A stretch of DNA of 64,000 bases from positions 124,001-188,000 of the forward strand of contig JAJNNX010000021.1 in assembly GCA_023159155.1 (NCBI GenBank). The letters are read 5' to 3'. Source of the DNA: Ustulina deusta (lineage: Eukaryota > Ascomycota > Sordariomycetes > Xylariales > Xylariaceae). The position numbers and the translations under genes were made by a program. Below the pieces are notes generated by a model. It saw only the letters and a program-made list of their open reading frames with translations. It had not been told where the DNA came from and did not search any database. Shown piece by piece: positions 35,011 to 46,753 of the stretch (its first letter is position 1; every line of letters begins with the position of its first letter).

Positions 35011-35065
35011 ACCTTGATAATATAAATCGGTAGTTAAGGGCATATTTTGCTAAGCATATAGATTG

Positions 35066-36640
35066 CTAAACCGGCAATCTCTCTAACATTGTAGAGCAAG
35101 AAATGCAATAATTCCTAGCTACTAACTCAAGGGCAGCTTTCCTTAAACTACATAGCGAGGCCCTGCTGGGAGTCTTGTCAATCCGTGTCGCGCAGTCAAA
35201 AACTGTTGCAGCGTCTATTTGCCATGTTTCGCAGCACACAATGCATTCTTGTTCGACCTGGCTCTCAGTAATCCACTTAGCCTGCTTATCTTTATGTCTA
35301 CCCCAGTGATAAAAGAACTGGTCACTGGAAATAGTTGGAGATTTGTGCTGGTTGTGAGCCGCCTCGGACATGGTCTCGAGGGCACATATCGAACATTTGA
35401 TAGTATTGCTATTTGCCAATGAAGTTGACGGCTCAGATATATCCAATTCTTTGGTGTACTCGTTTTGATGTTGCTGCGGCGGAGTCCTGCGTAAAGTCAG
35501 CCTTAACCCTACAACTTTCAGACCACTATACACTCACAAATATCGAAATTCTGTGTCCGGGTCGTATAGTGCATTTGGTGGCAGCGGCTTAACAAATCGA
35601 ATGTTGGAGGCTTGTTGATTGCAACCGCCATCACATGGCTTCGAGCTCGCCTCATGAAATCCGCCAAGGAATTCTGAATCGATACGACGTGGCTTGAATG
35701 ACATTCCAAGCTTCATTCCAGGACGCACAAATTTAGCCCAATCAGCTTCCTGAAGTAGATACCACCAGGCGACTCGTTCGCCGCCAGGTGTGAACAGCCA
35801 GAGATCGCGATTCGTGATGAGCGGGAGGAAAGGGCTGCCCTTGAAAGAGAACTCTAAGAATGATAGGAAACTCTATGTGGAAGTCATGGGTTATTAGTCT
35901 ATTCTCTACTTTAGGCGACAAGAACTCACTTCGAAGTCACGACAAAGCTCTACAGGAACAGGATATCGTCGGCCCAGTGCGTCCTGGAATTTGATGGGTT
36001 GTTGATCATACGACCACGAGAGCGAGGACGTCACATGTAACTGAAGGCCCTGCGCTGTCCTTTGTATCTCTTCGGTCACATTGTTATTGACTTGTGCTAG
36101 TTCGGTCCTCACATTATTCAGTGCGTTGCTATCAAGGTCAGCATGGAATCCGGACACAATTCATTCTCAATAGTCCGACAAGAAGCGATTCGGCAGAACA
36201 TGGGGAAAGGAGATTTGCGAAAATAGAGATGGGTACCATTGTATGTCTTGTCGAATGAGCGACAGAAGCATCATATTTGCATGGATTCTTGATCGGAACA
36301 CTTCGAGCTTGGGTTTCCCGAGCGTTACCCAAGATACTTTCTTGAAAAGAGACTTCATTCCGTTGTAAGAGGCCATGAAGGACCGGAAGCCATCGAGGGC
36401 CTCGGTACAATTTTGTAGAACTTCCGGCAACAGTGCAGCGTTCTCACTGGAGATTGTACCAGGATCTATTGCAGCCTTCTGAATACTATCAACAATATGG
36501 CGGAAGCTCTTCAGTTCCTGTCTGACGTCCTGAAACTCAGCTAGAGAACCAGTGGACTCATCGAGCGCCTGGCAGATCTTGACGACTAGACCAATTACGG
36601 CTAAGAAGTCCCCAGCGCTGAATCCAAACGGGACAGACAT
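35066..36640 (-). CDS. fungal STAND-type N-terminal domain plus ubiquitin-like domain protein
   Basis: Four exons (complement of 35066-35486, 35538-35872, 35930-36128, 36237-36640) keep frame through introns of 51, 57 and 108 nt and give 452 residues. Residues 1 to about 135 begin MSVPFGFSAGDFLAVIGLV, the usual start of the helical N-terminal domain of fungal STAND/NLR-like proteins. Residues about 178-270 match the fungal ubiquitin-like domain seen in such proteins: PIKFQDALGRRYPVP, then FLEFSFKGSP and PGMKLGMSF. The last exon has paired cysteines (CSIC, CIVCC, CISC) that could bind zinc. No nucleotide-binding or repeat domain follows, so it is a short adaptor-like form. The start at 36640 is preferred to an in-frame Met 13 codons upstream. 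Role unknown; related proteins are linked to non-self recognition. Confidence 0.75.
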
Positions 36641-37640
36641 TATGAAGGCGGGCGTGGAAATATCTGAACAGGATCCCAACCCTCGATTTAAGCAGGGTAA
36701 GTCGCTTTTTATTAGAGGTTAGGTAGACAGCATAGCTTGTCCGTACACCACAGCGATCAGCTGAGTCTACCAAGGTCACGGGTATATTTTAGCAGGCATA
36801 AAACGCCTTGCCGAGTCCCTGCATCCAATCAAAAATGGTCGTCTCGCTGCGCCTTAGGCTGTGCTGGGGTGCGGCTGAAAGGAAGTACTAGAAAACGAGC
36901 TAGCAGCTTCATTGCAGAGGATAGGCTGAACTGTCACGGAGAGGTGGATTCAAGGGAGCCACGAGAGCGGATCAATGCTAGTCCGAGAGATCCCATATAA
37001 ATAGCTTGTTTTATTCCCTACAGTACCTATGTTGTAACTGGAACTTAGACCTGAGATCATCTGAATACACCTCTGGCGATCACACCGGGAATGTGCACTG
37101 GTCCCCTTCCTTCGATTGATCGCAACTATACACCTCCGTGAGATGAACGATAGGCATTTTTCTGCCTTACACTTTATACAGGATGATTCCGACACATGCT
37201 AGCGCTAATAGGATTCGTTCGAATCCTACAGATAGTCTCTATTATCCGTCGGCTTAACCGCGCTACAGCTGTGCTGAAGTAGTGCTGCAAGACGTGCACA
37301 GGAAGCGCGAGCGTTATTTTAGCTAGTAGAGAGGGAAATGAGCGAGCATTTTTATTCTGTGCATAATAAAATATAAATTAATTAGAATTAATCGGAATCC
37401 TCGCCATTAGATGTATCTACTTCTGCTGTACCGCGCATTATGACTGGTCGTTGCATATACCACATTGGTGTTAGGGACCAGGGTCCCCGAAGCGTAGAAG
37501 CTAGGGAGGTACCCTGTGGGTCTGTACTATAGGATACGTCTATAGAAAGAACCGACTTCCCCCTAAAATACTGGGAGGAAGAAGGTCAGGAATCAATAAT
37601 ATTGAGCCCTTACCTACACATTTCTACCTACTAGCAACCT
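36641..37640. other. intergenic, no gene seen
   Basis: About 1 kb including the promoter of the gene on the left. An imperfect palindrome TAGGATTCG...CGAATCCTA occurs near 37210-37230. No gene is supported. Confidence 0.4.
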
Positions 37641-38765
37641 ACCTGTGACTTACCTTCACTCTGGGATATCCACCCCTGGCAATTGGCGCGTGCGTGTCAG
37701 TACCCTCACTAGACAACCACTACTTTCGCCATTTTCCCGCCCTACTGCATCACCACCTTCCATAGAGACCTGAAGATCTGTTCCCTCTTGTAGAGTAAGT
37801 ACTCCTCCAACCTAGGGATACTTATTTTTTGTTCTCCGGTGTTTGCTAAGTATGTGATTAACCTCCTCTAGCTTAGAGATCCGTCCAAGTATTAACGTTT
37901 GTTTGTGTATTAGTTGATATGTAGCGTTTAACAATTAGCTAATAGCCTTCGTTATGAGCAGGCCTAAATCTGCAGTTCTAGGTGCCTTGCAGGTGGTTGT
38001 CATCTGACCAACATAATTAGAACACCGTATACCACCAAAATTTGCTAGGCATACTACGTAACAATTATGTTGCTAGAAGGGCTAAAAAGGTAGTTAATTA
38101 AGCAATTTAGCACTTCTTTTGCTAGAGACATGGTTGCTAGCAATTTATGTGAGAATTAGTCACGTGAAAGCCTTCTAAACACTCGGAATTAACTAGGTAA
38201 CCAAGCACTTTTTAACCTTGAAATTCTTGCATTCATAAGGTATAGAAACTATGTATCCTAGATCGTAGCAGCTATATATATAGTATACCTAGCAAATTCT
38301 GCTGTGTATATAGTGTACCAATTTGTTGGTTAGATGACACCTGCAACAGTCTGCTAACTGCAGATTTATACCTGCTCTTAAGTATCTCTGTTGGTGAACT
38401 ATTTTAATGTTTGGCGATCTTTTTTTTTTCTTTCTAAGAAAGCGGTCTGCGAAACTGCTTCCTTAATATTTATAGGCGTCTTTGAAACCCAAGGGGTAGG
38501 AGGCAATTCAGGGGCAGGTGACGGTGTTTGAGCAAATATTGCAGCATCTAGCTGTGAAATAACACTTTTTGGGTTGATTGGAACAAGGCCAGTGGCTTTA
38601 AAACTGGCTTGTATGTTCTGGGGGGTTATTGCTTGATTGTATTTATGTATGTATGCTTGGATTCAAGCTACTTCCTTATATTGGAGTTCATGCATACATT
38701 CTTGTTGTACTTTTGTTGATCTTCTCTTACCCGACCGAGCTGCAGCTTAGTTCTATTCTGTATTG
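37641..38765 (-). mobile_element. pogo/Fot1-like transposase relic, C-terminal part
   Basis: On the minus strand the frame reads AITPQNIQASFKATGLVPIN, then a Pro-rich segment and P-W-V-S-K-T-P, then an A-V-S-Q-T-A block. After the foldback insert at 37956-38377 it continues through LIHKQTLILGRISKLEEVNH, R-R-T-K-N-K and V-G-G-V-L-T-L. This is the C-terminal helical region of DDE transposases of fungal pogo/Fot1-type elements. TGA, TAA and TAG stops sit where Trp and Gln codons are expected, consistent with RIP. The catalytic DDE core is absent, so the copy is dead and truncated. Confidence 0.75.
37956..38377. mobile_element. 422-bp foldback/MITE-like insert
   Basis: About 100 bp at each end form an inverted repeat: GAGCAGG..TAAATCTGCAGTT on the left, its reverse complement ending CCTGCTC at 38377, and GCTAGG-ATACTA motifs at the inner ends of the arms. 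Roughly three quarters of positions match, with a few small gaps. A spacer of about 215 bp has no open frame. The element splits the transposase relic around it, whose reading resumes on the other side. The target duplication is unclear. Confidence 0.7.
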
Positions 38766-38995
38766 ATAATTGAGGTACCGGTATGTTAGGTGAGACCCTT
38801 GAATCTGTTCAGGCACCGTCCAGCTCGGGCCCGCATTTCTTGCATGCGTAGGTATGTGGGTAAGTCTGGGCAGAAGCGCCACGACGTCATCACGCATACA
38901 ACAAAGACAAGGGTCACGGTTGCGTGTAAACCATCCTTTTGTGTTACGCCTGACGCCATAATCAAGTAACCTGTAAATCTCATGTGGTAGCTATC

Positions 38996-39003
38996 TATAT
39001 AAG
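38996..39003 (+). promoter_or_regulatory. TATA box of the Hmp1-like gene
   Basis: TATATAAG, 110 bp before the ATG at 39113, with a short CT-rich leader between. Confidence 0.5.
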
Positions 39004-39112
39004 CTCGATACATCCGGCCTACCCTACAACTCAATCATCTTCTCTATCCCAATTTCTCATCCTATAGCATCATATCTAAAGTCATAATATACCTTTACCC
39101 GAATCAGTCATC

Positions 39113-39568
39113 ATGGACGCCCTTAAGAACTTCGCGAACAAGGCTCAGGGTAATGCCAGCGGCCACAATAGCAGCGCCCCTGCAGCTGGCCAAAAGGACG
39201 ACTACGGTGACAAGGGTATGTATCTCTCTCGCCATTCTGATCTTTATCCCTCAACATTCACCATCTTCCATTTCTGCTGTATAGATCTGTTATCGAGTGA
39301 CTTGGGAGTGGATAAGAAGCTGACTGGTTCTAGCCGCCGGGCTCCTAAACAAAAAGTACAACAATAACAAGCTGAGCCACGACAAATTGGAGAAGGTAAC
39401 AGACGGCGCTCGCGAAGGCTTTGAGAAGCTCACTGGGTACGTTTGTGTTACTACATGTCTACCACATGTCGCCTACCGTCTGCAACGGACATACACCCTA
39501 CCACAATTATATAAAGTTAACATTCTTCCGTCGACAGAAAACGAGTCCCTGAGAAGTTCTCCAACTAG
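39113..39568 (+). CDS. small Hmp1-like hydrophilic stress protein
   Basis: Three exons, 39113-39215, 39334-39436 and 39538-39568, give 78 residues. Intron 1 (118 nt, donor GTATGT, CTGAC branch, acceptor TTCTAG) skips a nearer acceptor; only this choice restores a continuous family-like protein. The product starts MDALKNFANKAQGNASG, continues Q-K-D-D-Y-G-D-K, has KLSHDKLEKVTDGAREGFEK and ends TGKRVPEKFSN. This is a widespread small, charged fungal family, some members of which are annotated as mismatched-base-pair and cruciform DNA recognition protein (Hmp1) or as stress-induced. It has no transmembrane segment. The family match is good; its biochemical role is not established from sequence. 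Confidence 0.75.
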
Positions 39569-42445
39569 GAGGTTTTTAGGATACCTGTAGATGGAATTGA
39601 AGCGCGCGTGGTACGGGAAGTTCATAATCCTTGCAGGATAGAGATGGCTCACGGCCTAGATGGAGGAGTTGACAGGATGCTGTGAAAAACGCAGTTCATC
39701 AGTTAATCATATAGTATCAATAATAACCAAACACTCAAAAATCATTCAAAACTGCCAGGCCTAGTTAGGCATTCGTCTGACTAACTACCGACACTCTAAT
39801 ATCACGCGTCATCCCAAATTCCAATGTGCTTCCAATAGAACTCGTCATGCTGAACACCTCGGAATAATCCCTAGGAAATCCGTACAGATAACCCAGATTA
39901 TCATCACTGTGTTGCTATCCTTCACTTTCGTAATGGATTAGTAATCACAACCATGCCCACAGTGCAACCAATTGAAAACAGTTAATAAGGACGGTGGACG
40001 GTAGCGACTAGCTTTACGATATCAGAGATTGTATTAGAGCGATGAAATCTAAGAATGGAATGCAGGAAGCAGCTGTATTCATGTGTCTCTTAGGAGAGTA
40101 TTCGAGAGTTGAAGAGTTGGATGGGGGAAACGTGGACAGCGCGGCTGGGATCCAGACATTTAGCTGCACGACTGGCGTGATAGCGGTGAATACAGGTTTC
40201 GTGGCCCGCACTGGACAGACAGGCCAGCATAGCTTACCCGCTTTTTCAACTTGTAAAGTTTCTTTCTGTCACCCTTGCTCTCTTAACTAGGCCGCTACAT
40301 TAAGTCACTTGGTACCAATATTGTCTAATAGCACCCGATAGGAGAGATGTCCTTCATAGGTAGGATAGGACTGTAATTATACCCCTAATAAATCCACTAA
40401 TGCCATGGAAGAGAACCACAACTCTAATTATCACATCACTACCAAAGGTAGAATGTAGTAGGGTAGGGCAGTCAACTTAGTCGCAATTCTTATATGCTCA
40501 CAGATGTAATAGTTAGTAGACACACAAACAAGTGTGGTTGTCTCCCATGGTTGATCTTTGAGTGTGTTCCCTAAATCCTCGTCCAACGCGTCATCCGGGA
40601 TGTGCATAGTAATTACTAATGGGGCGATAGTATAAAACGCTCATAAGATGCCTGCATGATTCCAGACAAAGCGATCGATCGATCTCTCCGCTTTGTGAGC
40701 TGTTGTCTTGTATAATTTTCGACGATGTAGCACTACTCGCTATAGAAGTCTGGATTGACATTTGTTCTTGCCCGGCGTCTCAAGTTTGATGTAGTCACTA
40801 TCCACAACGTTAATTAGTCTTAGAGGACTTGCTGTTAGTCAGGTCCCGGCTAGGTCCCATGGCGATTAAGACAGCTCTTGATCGCACTACGTATGACTCC
40901 GAGGCTATTTTCTGCGAAGAGCATGAAGTCTGGGAATCTATCAGTCTCAGGCGACAACCCCGAAGCCACAAGGCAGGAAATCTCCACGAAAACAAAACAA
41001 TTGTGCGAAGGGTGCGGCGTCCATATTTACTGCACTCATTAACACATTCGTGGGGAACATAACCCCGTTATAAGTTTGTCGATGAGAGCTCCCTGCTGCC
41101 TGTTAAACCTGCCGCTCTCTTCGTTTGATGTGCTGTCGAGTTGGAATTATCGTGTCGAGCCAACTCCGCAAACCCATTCGCGGTTGACGGATAGGTATTG
41201 GTTAGAGTTAGACTGGCTCGCTGCTGGGATATAAACTAATTTGACGATGATCTGCAAGAATATTCTAAAGTGTGTCGCCAATGTTGCTGCCACGGCGTCA
41301 TGCGATGATGTCAACTTGACGCCGAGATTCCCTGTCGAAGCTAAAACAAGTTAGGGGAGATCCAAGATAAGATCTTAGATAGCTACCCCATTTTCCCAAT
41401 CGGGTAAGTTCATTTGACTAAGTGCTAGTGCAAGTAGCTCTGTGGGGACCAATCAGGGGAGAGAAATGAGATAGCTGCCCGAACATAAGGCTGTCGGACT
41501 GATGCGGGCTGCTAAACCACCTTGATTGAACTTCTCTCTCGAAGCTCTATCCAGCTTCGTCTTTCCGTGGTAAACCATCGACTCTTGCGACCATCGCCAA
41601 TCACCCATTCGTTCTCACCCAGCACCGGTCACCGCGGGCCGCCTTCCTCATCTATCACACCGTGTCTAACTTGGTCACCGCTAATTGCACCGTGTTCCGG
41701 CCCGCCCTGCTGGAATAGACCAACCACCTTGGTAACCGGCCTCACTGCGCACAGCCACCCCCGCGACCATCTAAGGCCGACGCCTAGCGACAGTTTGTGT
41801 GCCGTGCAAAGCTCCTGGCGCCTCTTCTTTCTGGTTTCGGCCCATTCTCTCCACTATCTCCCACACGCTAGAGGAGCTCCGTCAACTTCAGCCATTGATA
41901 TCTCGTCAGCGTCTAGCTGTATCATCCATCTGTCTTTGCATTTGGTTCTGCGGCCACGACAGCACCCGAGCACTATACCGCGCAGTTTGAGAGACTCTCT
42001 GCTCCCTGTTGGTTGACCCCCTCTTAGAACCTGTTGCCTGTTGAGACTGCTAACTTTAATGGACGGCAGATATCGTGATACCACGCGACGTGTCCAATTC
42101 GTCGTATCCTATCTCGAGTCAAGCGTTGGCATTCCATTCCTCGATACCTGACCCTTTTTTCTCGAAACCACGACTTGTTCTCCTCCTGCTCCGGCAATAA
42201 CCAGCTCGGTACCGCCCGCAGCTGTTTTACCCGTTTGGATCTTTATCGACCGCAAGCCGCTTTCCTACTACGTGCTTGTGACCCTCGTCTCTGGCGCATC
42301 CTTGTTTGAAATACAGGGCTTTTCTCACGATACCTCGCGCTACTGTCAGCATCCGCCTCGACAGTAATTAGTCACACTTCACGCCTTCTACCCCTCAGCC
42401 CTCGGCTCTCCCCTTGTTTTCTCTACACGCCGCAAACAAATAATT
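39569..42445. other. intergenic region and TAF6 leader
   Basis: 2.9 kb with no gene I can support. The last 900 bp are pyrimidine-rich and probably form the promoter and 5' untranslated region of TAF6. Short frames at 40042-40290, 40829-41062 and 41522-42016 lack domains and family-like composition. Confidence 0.45.
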
Positions 42446-43944
42446 ATGTCGAGTGCACGAGATACCCGTGCTCCTGCGCAGGAAGCTGGTAGCAAGGTAG
42501 CTTCGAATGAGCAGCGACTCCTTTGGAACCCCGAGAACGTGAGGGACGTAGCCGAGTCAGTTGGTATATCAGCTCTCAGCGACGAGGCACTGCGTACACT
42601 ATCACAAGATGTCGAGTACCGTATCGGACAGGTAATTGCCGAGGCTCTGCGATTCATGCGTCTCGGGAAACGCACCTCTATGACCGTCAAGGATATTTCT
42701 CTTGCCTTGCGAGTGTTGGATGTCGAACCGCTCTACGGGTACGATTCGACCAAATCCTTGCGATACGGTGAGGCCACGATGGGTCAGCCGTTCTTCTATA
42801 TCGATGATGAAGAGGCCGACTTCGAGCGTGTCATCAATGGGGCGTTGCCCAAGGTTTCTCGGGATGCAAACTACACAAGTACGCCTCCATGGCAACATAC
42901 TATCCCGACCGCGACCGACTGCTAATCACTTTTTCTGTTCTAGGTCATTGGCTAGCTATCGAAGGTGTCCAGCCGACTGTCCCACAGAACCCCACGTCCG
43001 TAGAGGCGCGGTCGCAAGATCTCCTACCCAAGGGTCCTGGCGCCAACCCTGCTCTTGCCGCTTTCTCTGGACACGATAACCCCAATTTCCGACCGGCTGT
43101 TAAGCATGCCGTCTCTCAAGAGCAAATCCTTTTCTTTGAAAAGGTCCAAGCCGCTTTGCTCGACGACAATCCCGACCCAGAGGTTCAACGACTACGTCAG
43201 GCAGCCTTGGCCGCCGTTATTGCCGAGCCGGGCACTCACCAGCTCATGCCCTATTACGTCAACTTCATCTCCAATCAAGTTACACATTACCTGGACGATC
43301 TCTTCGTCCTGCGGCAGATGATGGAGTTGACCAATGCTTTGACCTCCAACGACCATATCTTTGTCGATCCATACGCCAGCTCTCTGTGTGCACCGGTTTT
43401 GACATGCCTGCTCGGACGACGACTCGGATCAGAGAGCGGAAGCGATGCAGTTAAAGAACAATACCAGCTTCGTGAGATCGCGGCCTCTCTAATCGGTCAA
43501 ATTGCAATCAAGTACTCAGGTGCCAACAAAGTTCTACGACCCAAACTTACACGATCTTGCCTCAAGGCATTCTTGAACCCCAGCATGCCCCCGCAAGTCT
43601 GGTACGGGGCTATCCTGGGCATCCTTGCAGCTGGTGGACCTGAAGCTATCAAGGTACTTGTGTTGCCAAATCTCAAGGCATTTGACTCGACGATGCTGCA
43701 GCCCTTGAGAGAGAAGGGTGAGGTTAGTCGTCTTGATTTTGAGATGGTGGTTGGTGGCATCTTGAAGGCCACCCAGTCGCTCGCCGATGACGATATGATG
43801 ATGGACGGCGTGAATGGAACGGCCACCGATCGTGACGCCAGCCAAGTGAAGGAGTTCCTCGGCGACATCATCGGAGAGCGGGTCGTTCGGCTCGCCAACC
43901 ATCAAGTCAACCAGGCTGTGCTCGATGCCATGAATTTTCAGTAG
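42446..43944 (+). CDS. taf6: transcription initiation factor TFIID/SAGA subunit TAF6
   Basis: Two exons, 42446-42878 and 42944-43944, with a 65-nt intron (acceptor TTCTAG), give 477 residues, usual for fungal TAF6. An N-terminal histone fold (about residues 25-90) carries [14 protein letters not shown] and D-V-E-Y-R-I-G-Q-V, followed by DVEPLYGY. The second half is the conserved HEAT-repeat-like TAF6 C-terminal region, with [26 protein letters not shown] and [11 protein letters not shown]6 pairs with TAF9 in TFIID, and in SAGA, in the nucleus. A highly conserved housekeeping gene, it is convergent with SDHC. The start is the first ATG after the long leader. Confidence 0.95.
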
Positions 43945-44529
43945 TACCGAAGGTTCGACCCAGTCCAGTCTGTTTGCGGGTCAAACCAATGAAAACGGTA
44001 ATCGTTCAAGAAGGAGAAAGCGGATAGATGGAGAGACGAAAATAATGAGAAATACCATAGAGAGAGGGAGACGGGAGAGAGGGTGTTTGCGTGATTTTGA
44101 CGCATGAGATGGGTGGCATTTTGTATGGCGTTTGGTCAATACCCCCTGGGAGTCATGGGAATGGCGTTTCATTGGCATCACGAAGGAGTTTGTGGTTAAC
44201 AAACCAACTTGGTAGGAATTACAGGGTACATGTATTTAGGGGGTTGGAAGCAAGTACCTAGCTAGAACGTAGCAAGGAATCACACAAAGGGTTGGGACAG
44301 AAGAAATGTGCAAGTGTTGTATTCATGCATGAGACATCTGCCATTCTCGTCTCCGTGTCCCGTGGAGGGTGCCTAACCGGCGCCTGTTCTGCAGCTCTCT
44401 AGCCCAACGCAGACACACGGTCACATACAGGCGTCACTGTTCGCCTTAACGTGTACAATAGGGTAACATGGTAGCTTTTTTTATTTTTGTTTATACAATA
44501 GAAGATGTCCCCGTGCCCCGGCCCAGCGC
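43945..44529. other. convergent 3' region between TAF6 and SDHC
   Basis: 585 bp expected to hold both 3' untranslated regions. No gene is seen. Confidence 0.6.
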
Positions 44530-45380
44530 CTACAGGAAGTAGGCAATGCCCAGAGCACCGACCAAACTGCCGCTCCAGACGGCGAGGTTGCCGGCGTGGA
44601 TGACGGGCCGCGCGTACCCCTTGGCCAAGTCCCAGACGAGATGGCGCGTGCCGTTGAGCAGGTGGTACGTGAAGGGCCAGGCGACGAGCAGCTTGAGGCC
44701 GCCCTTGGCGACGACGGGGAGGGTGGCGGCGGCGGCGGCCACCGACGCCGACTCGAGGTGCCACCCCGTCAGCGGCGCGGCCAGGTACGAGATGGAAAAC
44801 ACGTACAGCGCGGCCGTCATGCCGCCCCCCGTGATCCGCGTCCACACCGACGCCGAGAACCACGTCTGCTTGTAGTCGTACGCCGACAGGTGCGGCGACA
44901 CGGGCCGCCGCAGACGCTGCGACGCCAGCAGCGAGTGCGCCTCGTCCGGCGTCACTTTTGTCGTGGCCGCGGTGCTAGGGCGGGTGTCAGTTGCGGGGGT
45001 ATCTGGGCGGCTTTCAAGGCCACTGATGGATGGATGGATGCATGGATGGACGTACCGCGTTTGTAGGCTTGCGAGCAGCAGGCGGGGGACGTTCGGGGAG
45101 AAGACACTGGGTCGCGCAACTGGAGTTCCATGACATGTTAGCACAGGCGCTTCTTCTTGGATGTCCTCCTTTTTGCTCGTCTTGCGTCCTGAGTTCCGAG
45201 CTCGCTGCTGCCATGCACATGTACATGTCCGTCCTCCTGATGCAGCATGTGCATGTGGGTGCCAGCCGGCCGGCCTTCAGCCTTCAGCCCATGCGGACGA
45301 ATATGTGCATTGCGGACGTCGTCGGCGGAAGCTCGCGTACCTTGATGCAGCGCCCCGAGGCCAACTCTTTGCACGTTCAT
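44530..45380 (-). CDS. sdh3: succinate dehydrogenase cytochrome b560 subunit (SDHC)
   Basis: Three exons (complement of 44530-44974, 45056-45119, 45341-45380) give 182 residues. Exon 1 encodes MNVQRVGLGALHQ, the start of a mitochondrial presequence. Intron 1 (221 nt) uses branch TGCTAACA and acceptor CTCCAG; intron 2 (81 nt) carries a TGGA microsatellite. The mature part has RLRRPVSPHLSAYD, then W-T-R-I-T-G-G, the G-W-H-L block and YHLLNGTRHLVWD, whose His is the expected haem b ligand. Three transmembrane helices follow the SDHC pattern. The protein anchors complex II in the inner mitochondrial membrane and helps form the ubiquinone site. Usually S-x-x-x-R-I-T-G is seen; here V-W-T-R-I-T-G replaces it in part. 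Confidence 0.92.
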
Positions 45381-46341
45381 CTTGGCGGGGGACGAGAACG
45401 CTCGTCCGATCGGCTTGGTTTGGGGTGTTTGTCGACGACGGGAGGCGAGCGAGGTTGTGGTGACGCTTGTTGCGCTGCGCTTTCGGCAATCGGATTGGTC
45501 GGTTGGTTGGTTGGGTAGTTGAATTGAGGTTTGTCTTGATGCGTTCATCTCTCGATTCCGAAATGCACGCTTAGCCGTTTCCCGAGGTCCTAGCTGGCCA
45601 ATCGGGACACAGCTGAATGTCAACTCGCTCCTCTCGACGACAGGTGACAAGTCCTTAGATAGTGGGGTACTGTACCTAGGTAAGTACAGGTAGGTAGTCT
45701 CGCTGCTAGTGCCAACACGTGACAACGAGTGGGGATGGTCTGTGCGTCGTTAGGTGCCGTGCAAAACCATCGCGCATCTCCACCGTCTCTCCATTTCCCT
45801 TCTCTTTTCCCTTCCTCAGATAGCCCGGAGCGTCCGACTGGCGATGTCTGCTTCGTTGGACATCGCGCAAGGTCACGGACGGCTTTGTGTCGTTATGGAT
45901 GCTTCCAGAGGAAAGAGATCCTTCGTTAATCTCGGCATCGAGTTTGTTATTTTCCGTCTCGGTGCCGTTTCATTCTGAGATCTACATTTTATTTTGTTTT
46001 TACACTCTGACTTGTTTGTGTAATATCCTTGATGTGTGTTGGTTGCCTTTGGTCTTGGTCTGTGTCTCGTATGAGTAGTGGCATGCCAAAGCTTTATCTG
46101 AGAATGGGGGAGGAAATGATATTTTTTGAGTGCGGCAAGCATAAGACTGCAGATTGTCGCCCAAAGAGGGACACGCCCACCGGGCCCCGAAAATGGTCGG
46201 TGAGGAGATCGCCTAACTGATTATAGGTGGTGGTGATGATGATGATATCGTGCTGGACCCTTGGTCTCATCGGTCATCTCTAACTGCTTTAGACGAATAC
46301 GAATTAGTTGACATCATCACATTCCTCATCGTCAGGACGCC
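45381..46341. other. intergenic, SDHC promoter
   Basis: About 960 bp. The left part is the SDHC leader and promoter, with short repeats of GGTTGGTT near 45499-45515. No gene is seen. Confidence 0.45.
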
Positions 46342-46753
46342 ATGTTCGAATTTGAGCTATCGTCACGAGGCGCTGCAAACGTCGCGGCCATATGGCTACG
46401 CCTCAGTAACGCCGTTCAGGAGCGTGAGAATGTCCAAAGTTCGGTAATTGACATGACCACGTCAGAGAATTTTCTCCTCCGGGACGAATTGATTGAGTTC
46501 TACAAGGTAGCCATGAATCAGGGCCTCAGTAGCGCTGTGAGTAAGGTTGTCTCGCCCCGACTAAGACGTGAGTCTTGATTTCCATACCAGTTTGTAGCAT
46601 ATGTCATACGCGAATGGCCTCGCCGGCGACAGAGACCTCCTAGACGCCTTGGCGACCTTCTTCAACGGATACTTCCGCCCACTGATAGCCGTCGAAGCCC
46701 AGCACATTACGACAGCTCCCGGGGTCGCCGGGAAGAAGCTATCATTTGCCTGA
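46342..46753 (+). pseudogene. truncated ACC-synthase-like aminotransferase (GliI-type)
   Basis: Two exons, 46342-46536 and 46598-46753, with a 61-nt intron (donor GTGAGT, acceptor TTTGTAG), give 116 residues. The sequence shows LSSRGAANVAAIWLRL, TTSENFLLRDELIEFYK, SYANGLAGDRDLLDALATFF and AVEAQHITTAPGVAG. This is the N-terminus of the class I/II pyridoxal-phosphate enzymes annotated in fungi as 1-aminocyclopropane-1-carboxylate synthase-like. The frame then stops after G-K-K-L-S-F-A, before the PLP lysine, so it cannot be active. Full proteins of this group are about 400-450 residues. The gliotoxin-cluster C-S lyase GliI belongs to this group, and a GliT-like gene lies 410 bp downstream on the other strand. 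Confidence 0.75.

Noticed and set aside
37205..37235. tRNA gene suggested by a GGATTCGTTCGAATCC-like stem
   Set aside because: The loop length and the missing D and anticodon arms do not fit a tRNA.
41522..42016. 164-codon plus-strand frame before TAF6
   Set aside because: It is pyrimidine-rich and Ser/Pro-rich, as expected of an untranslated leader, with no domain.
45138..45725. 195-codon minus-strand frame upstream of SDHC
   Set aside because: It overlaps SDHC exon 1 and intron 1 in another frame and is low-complexity basic sequence.
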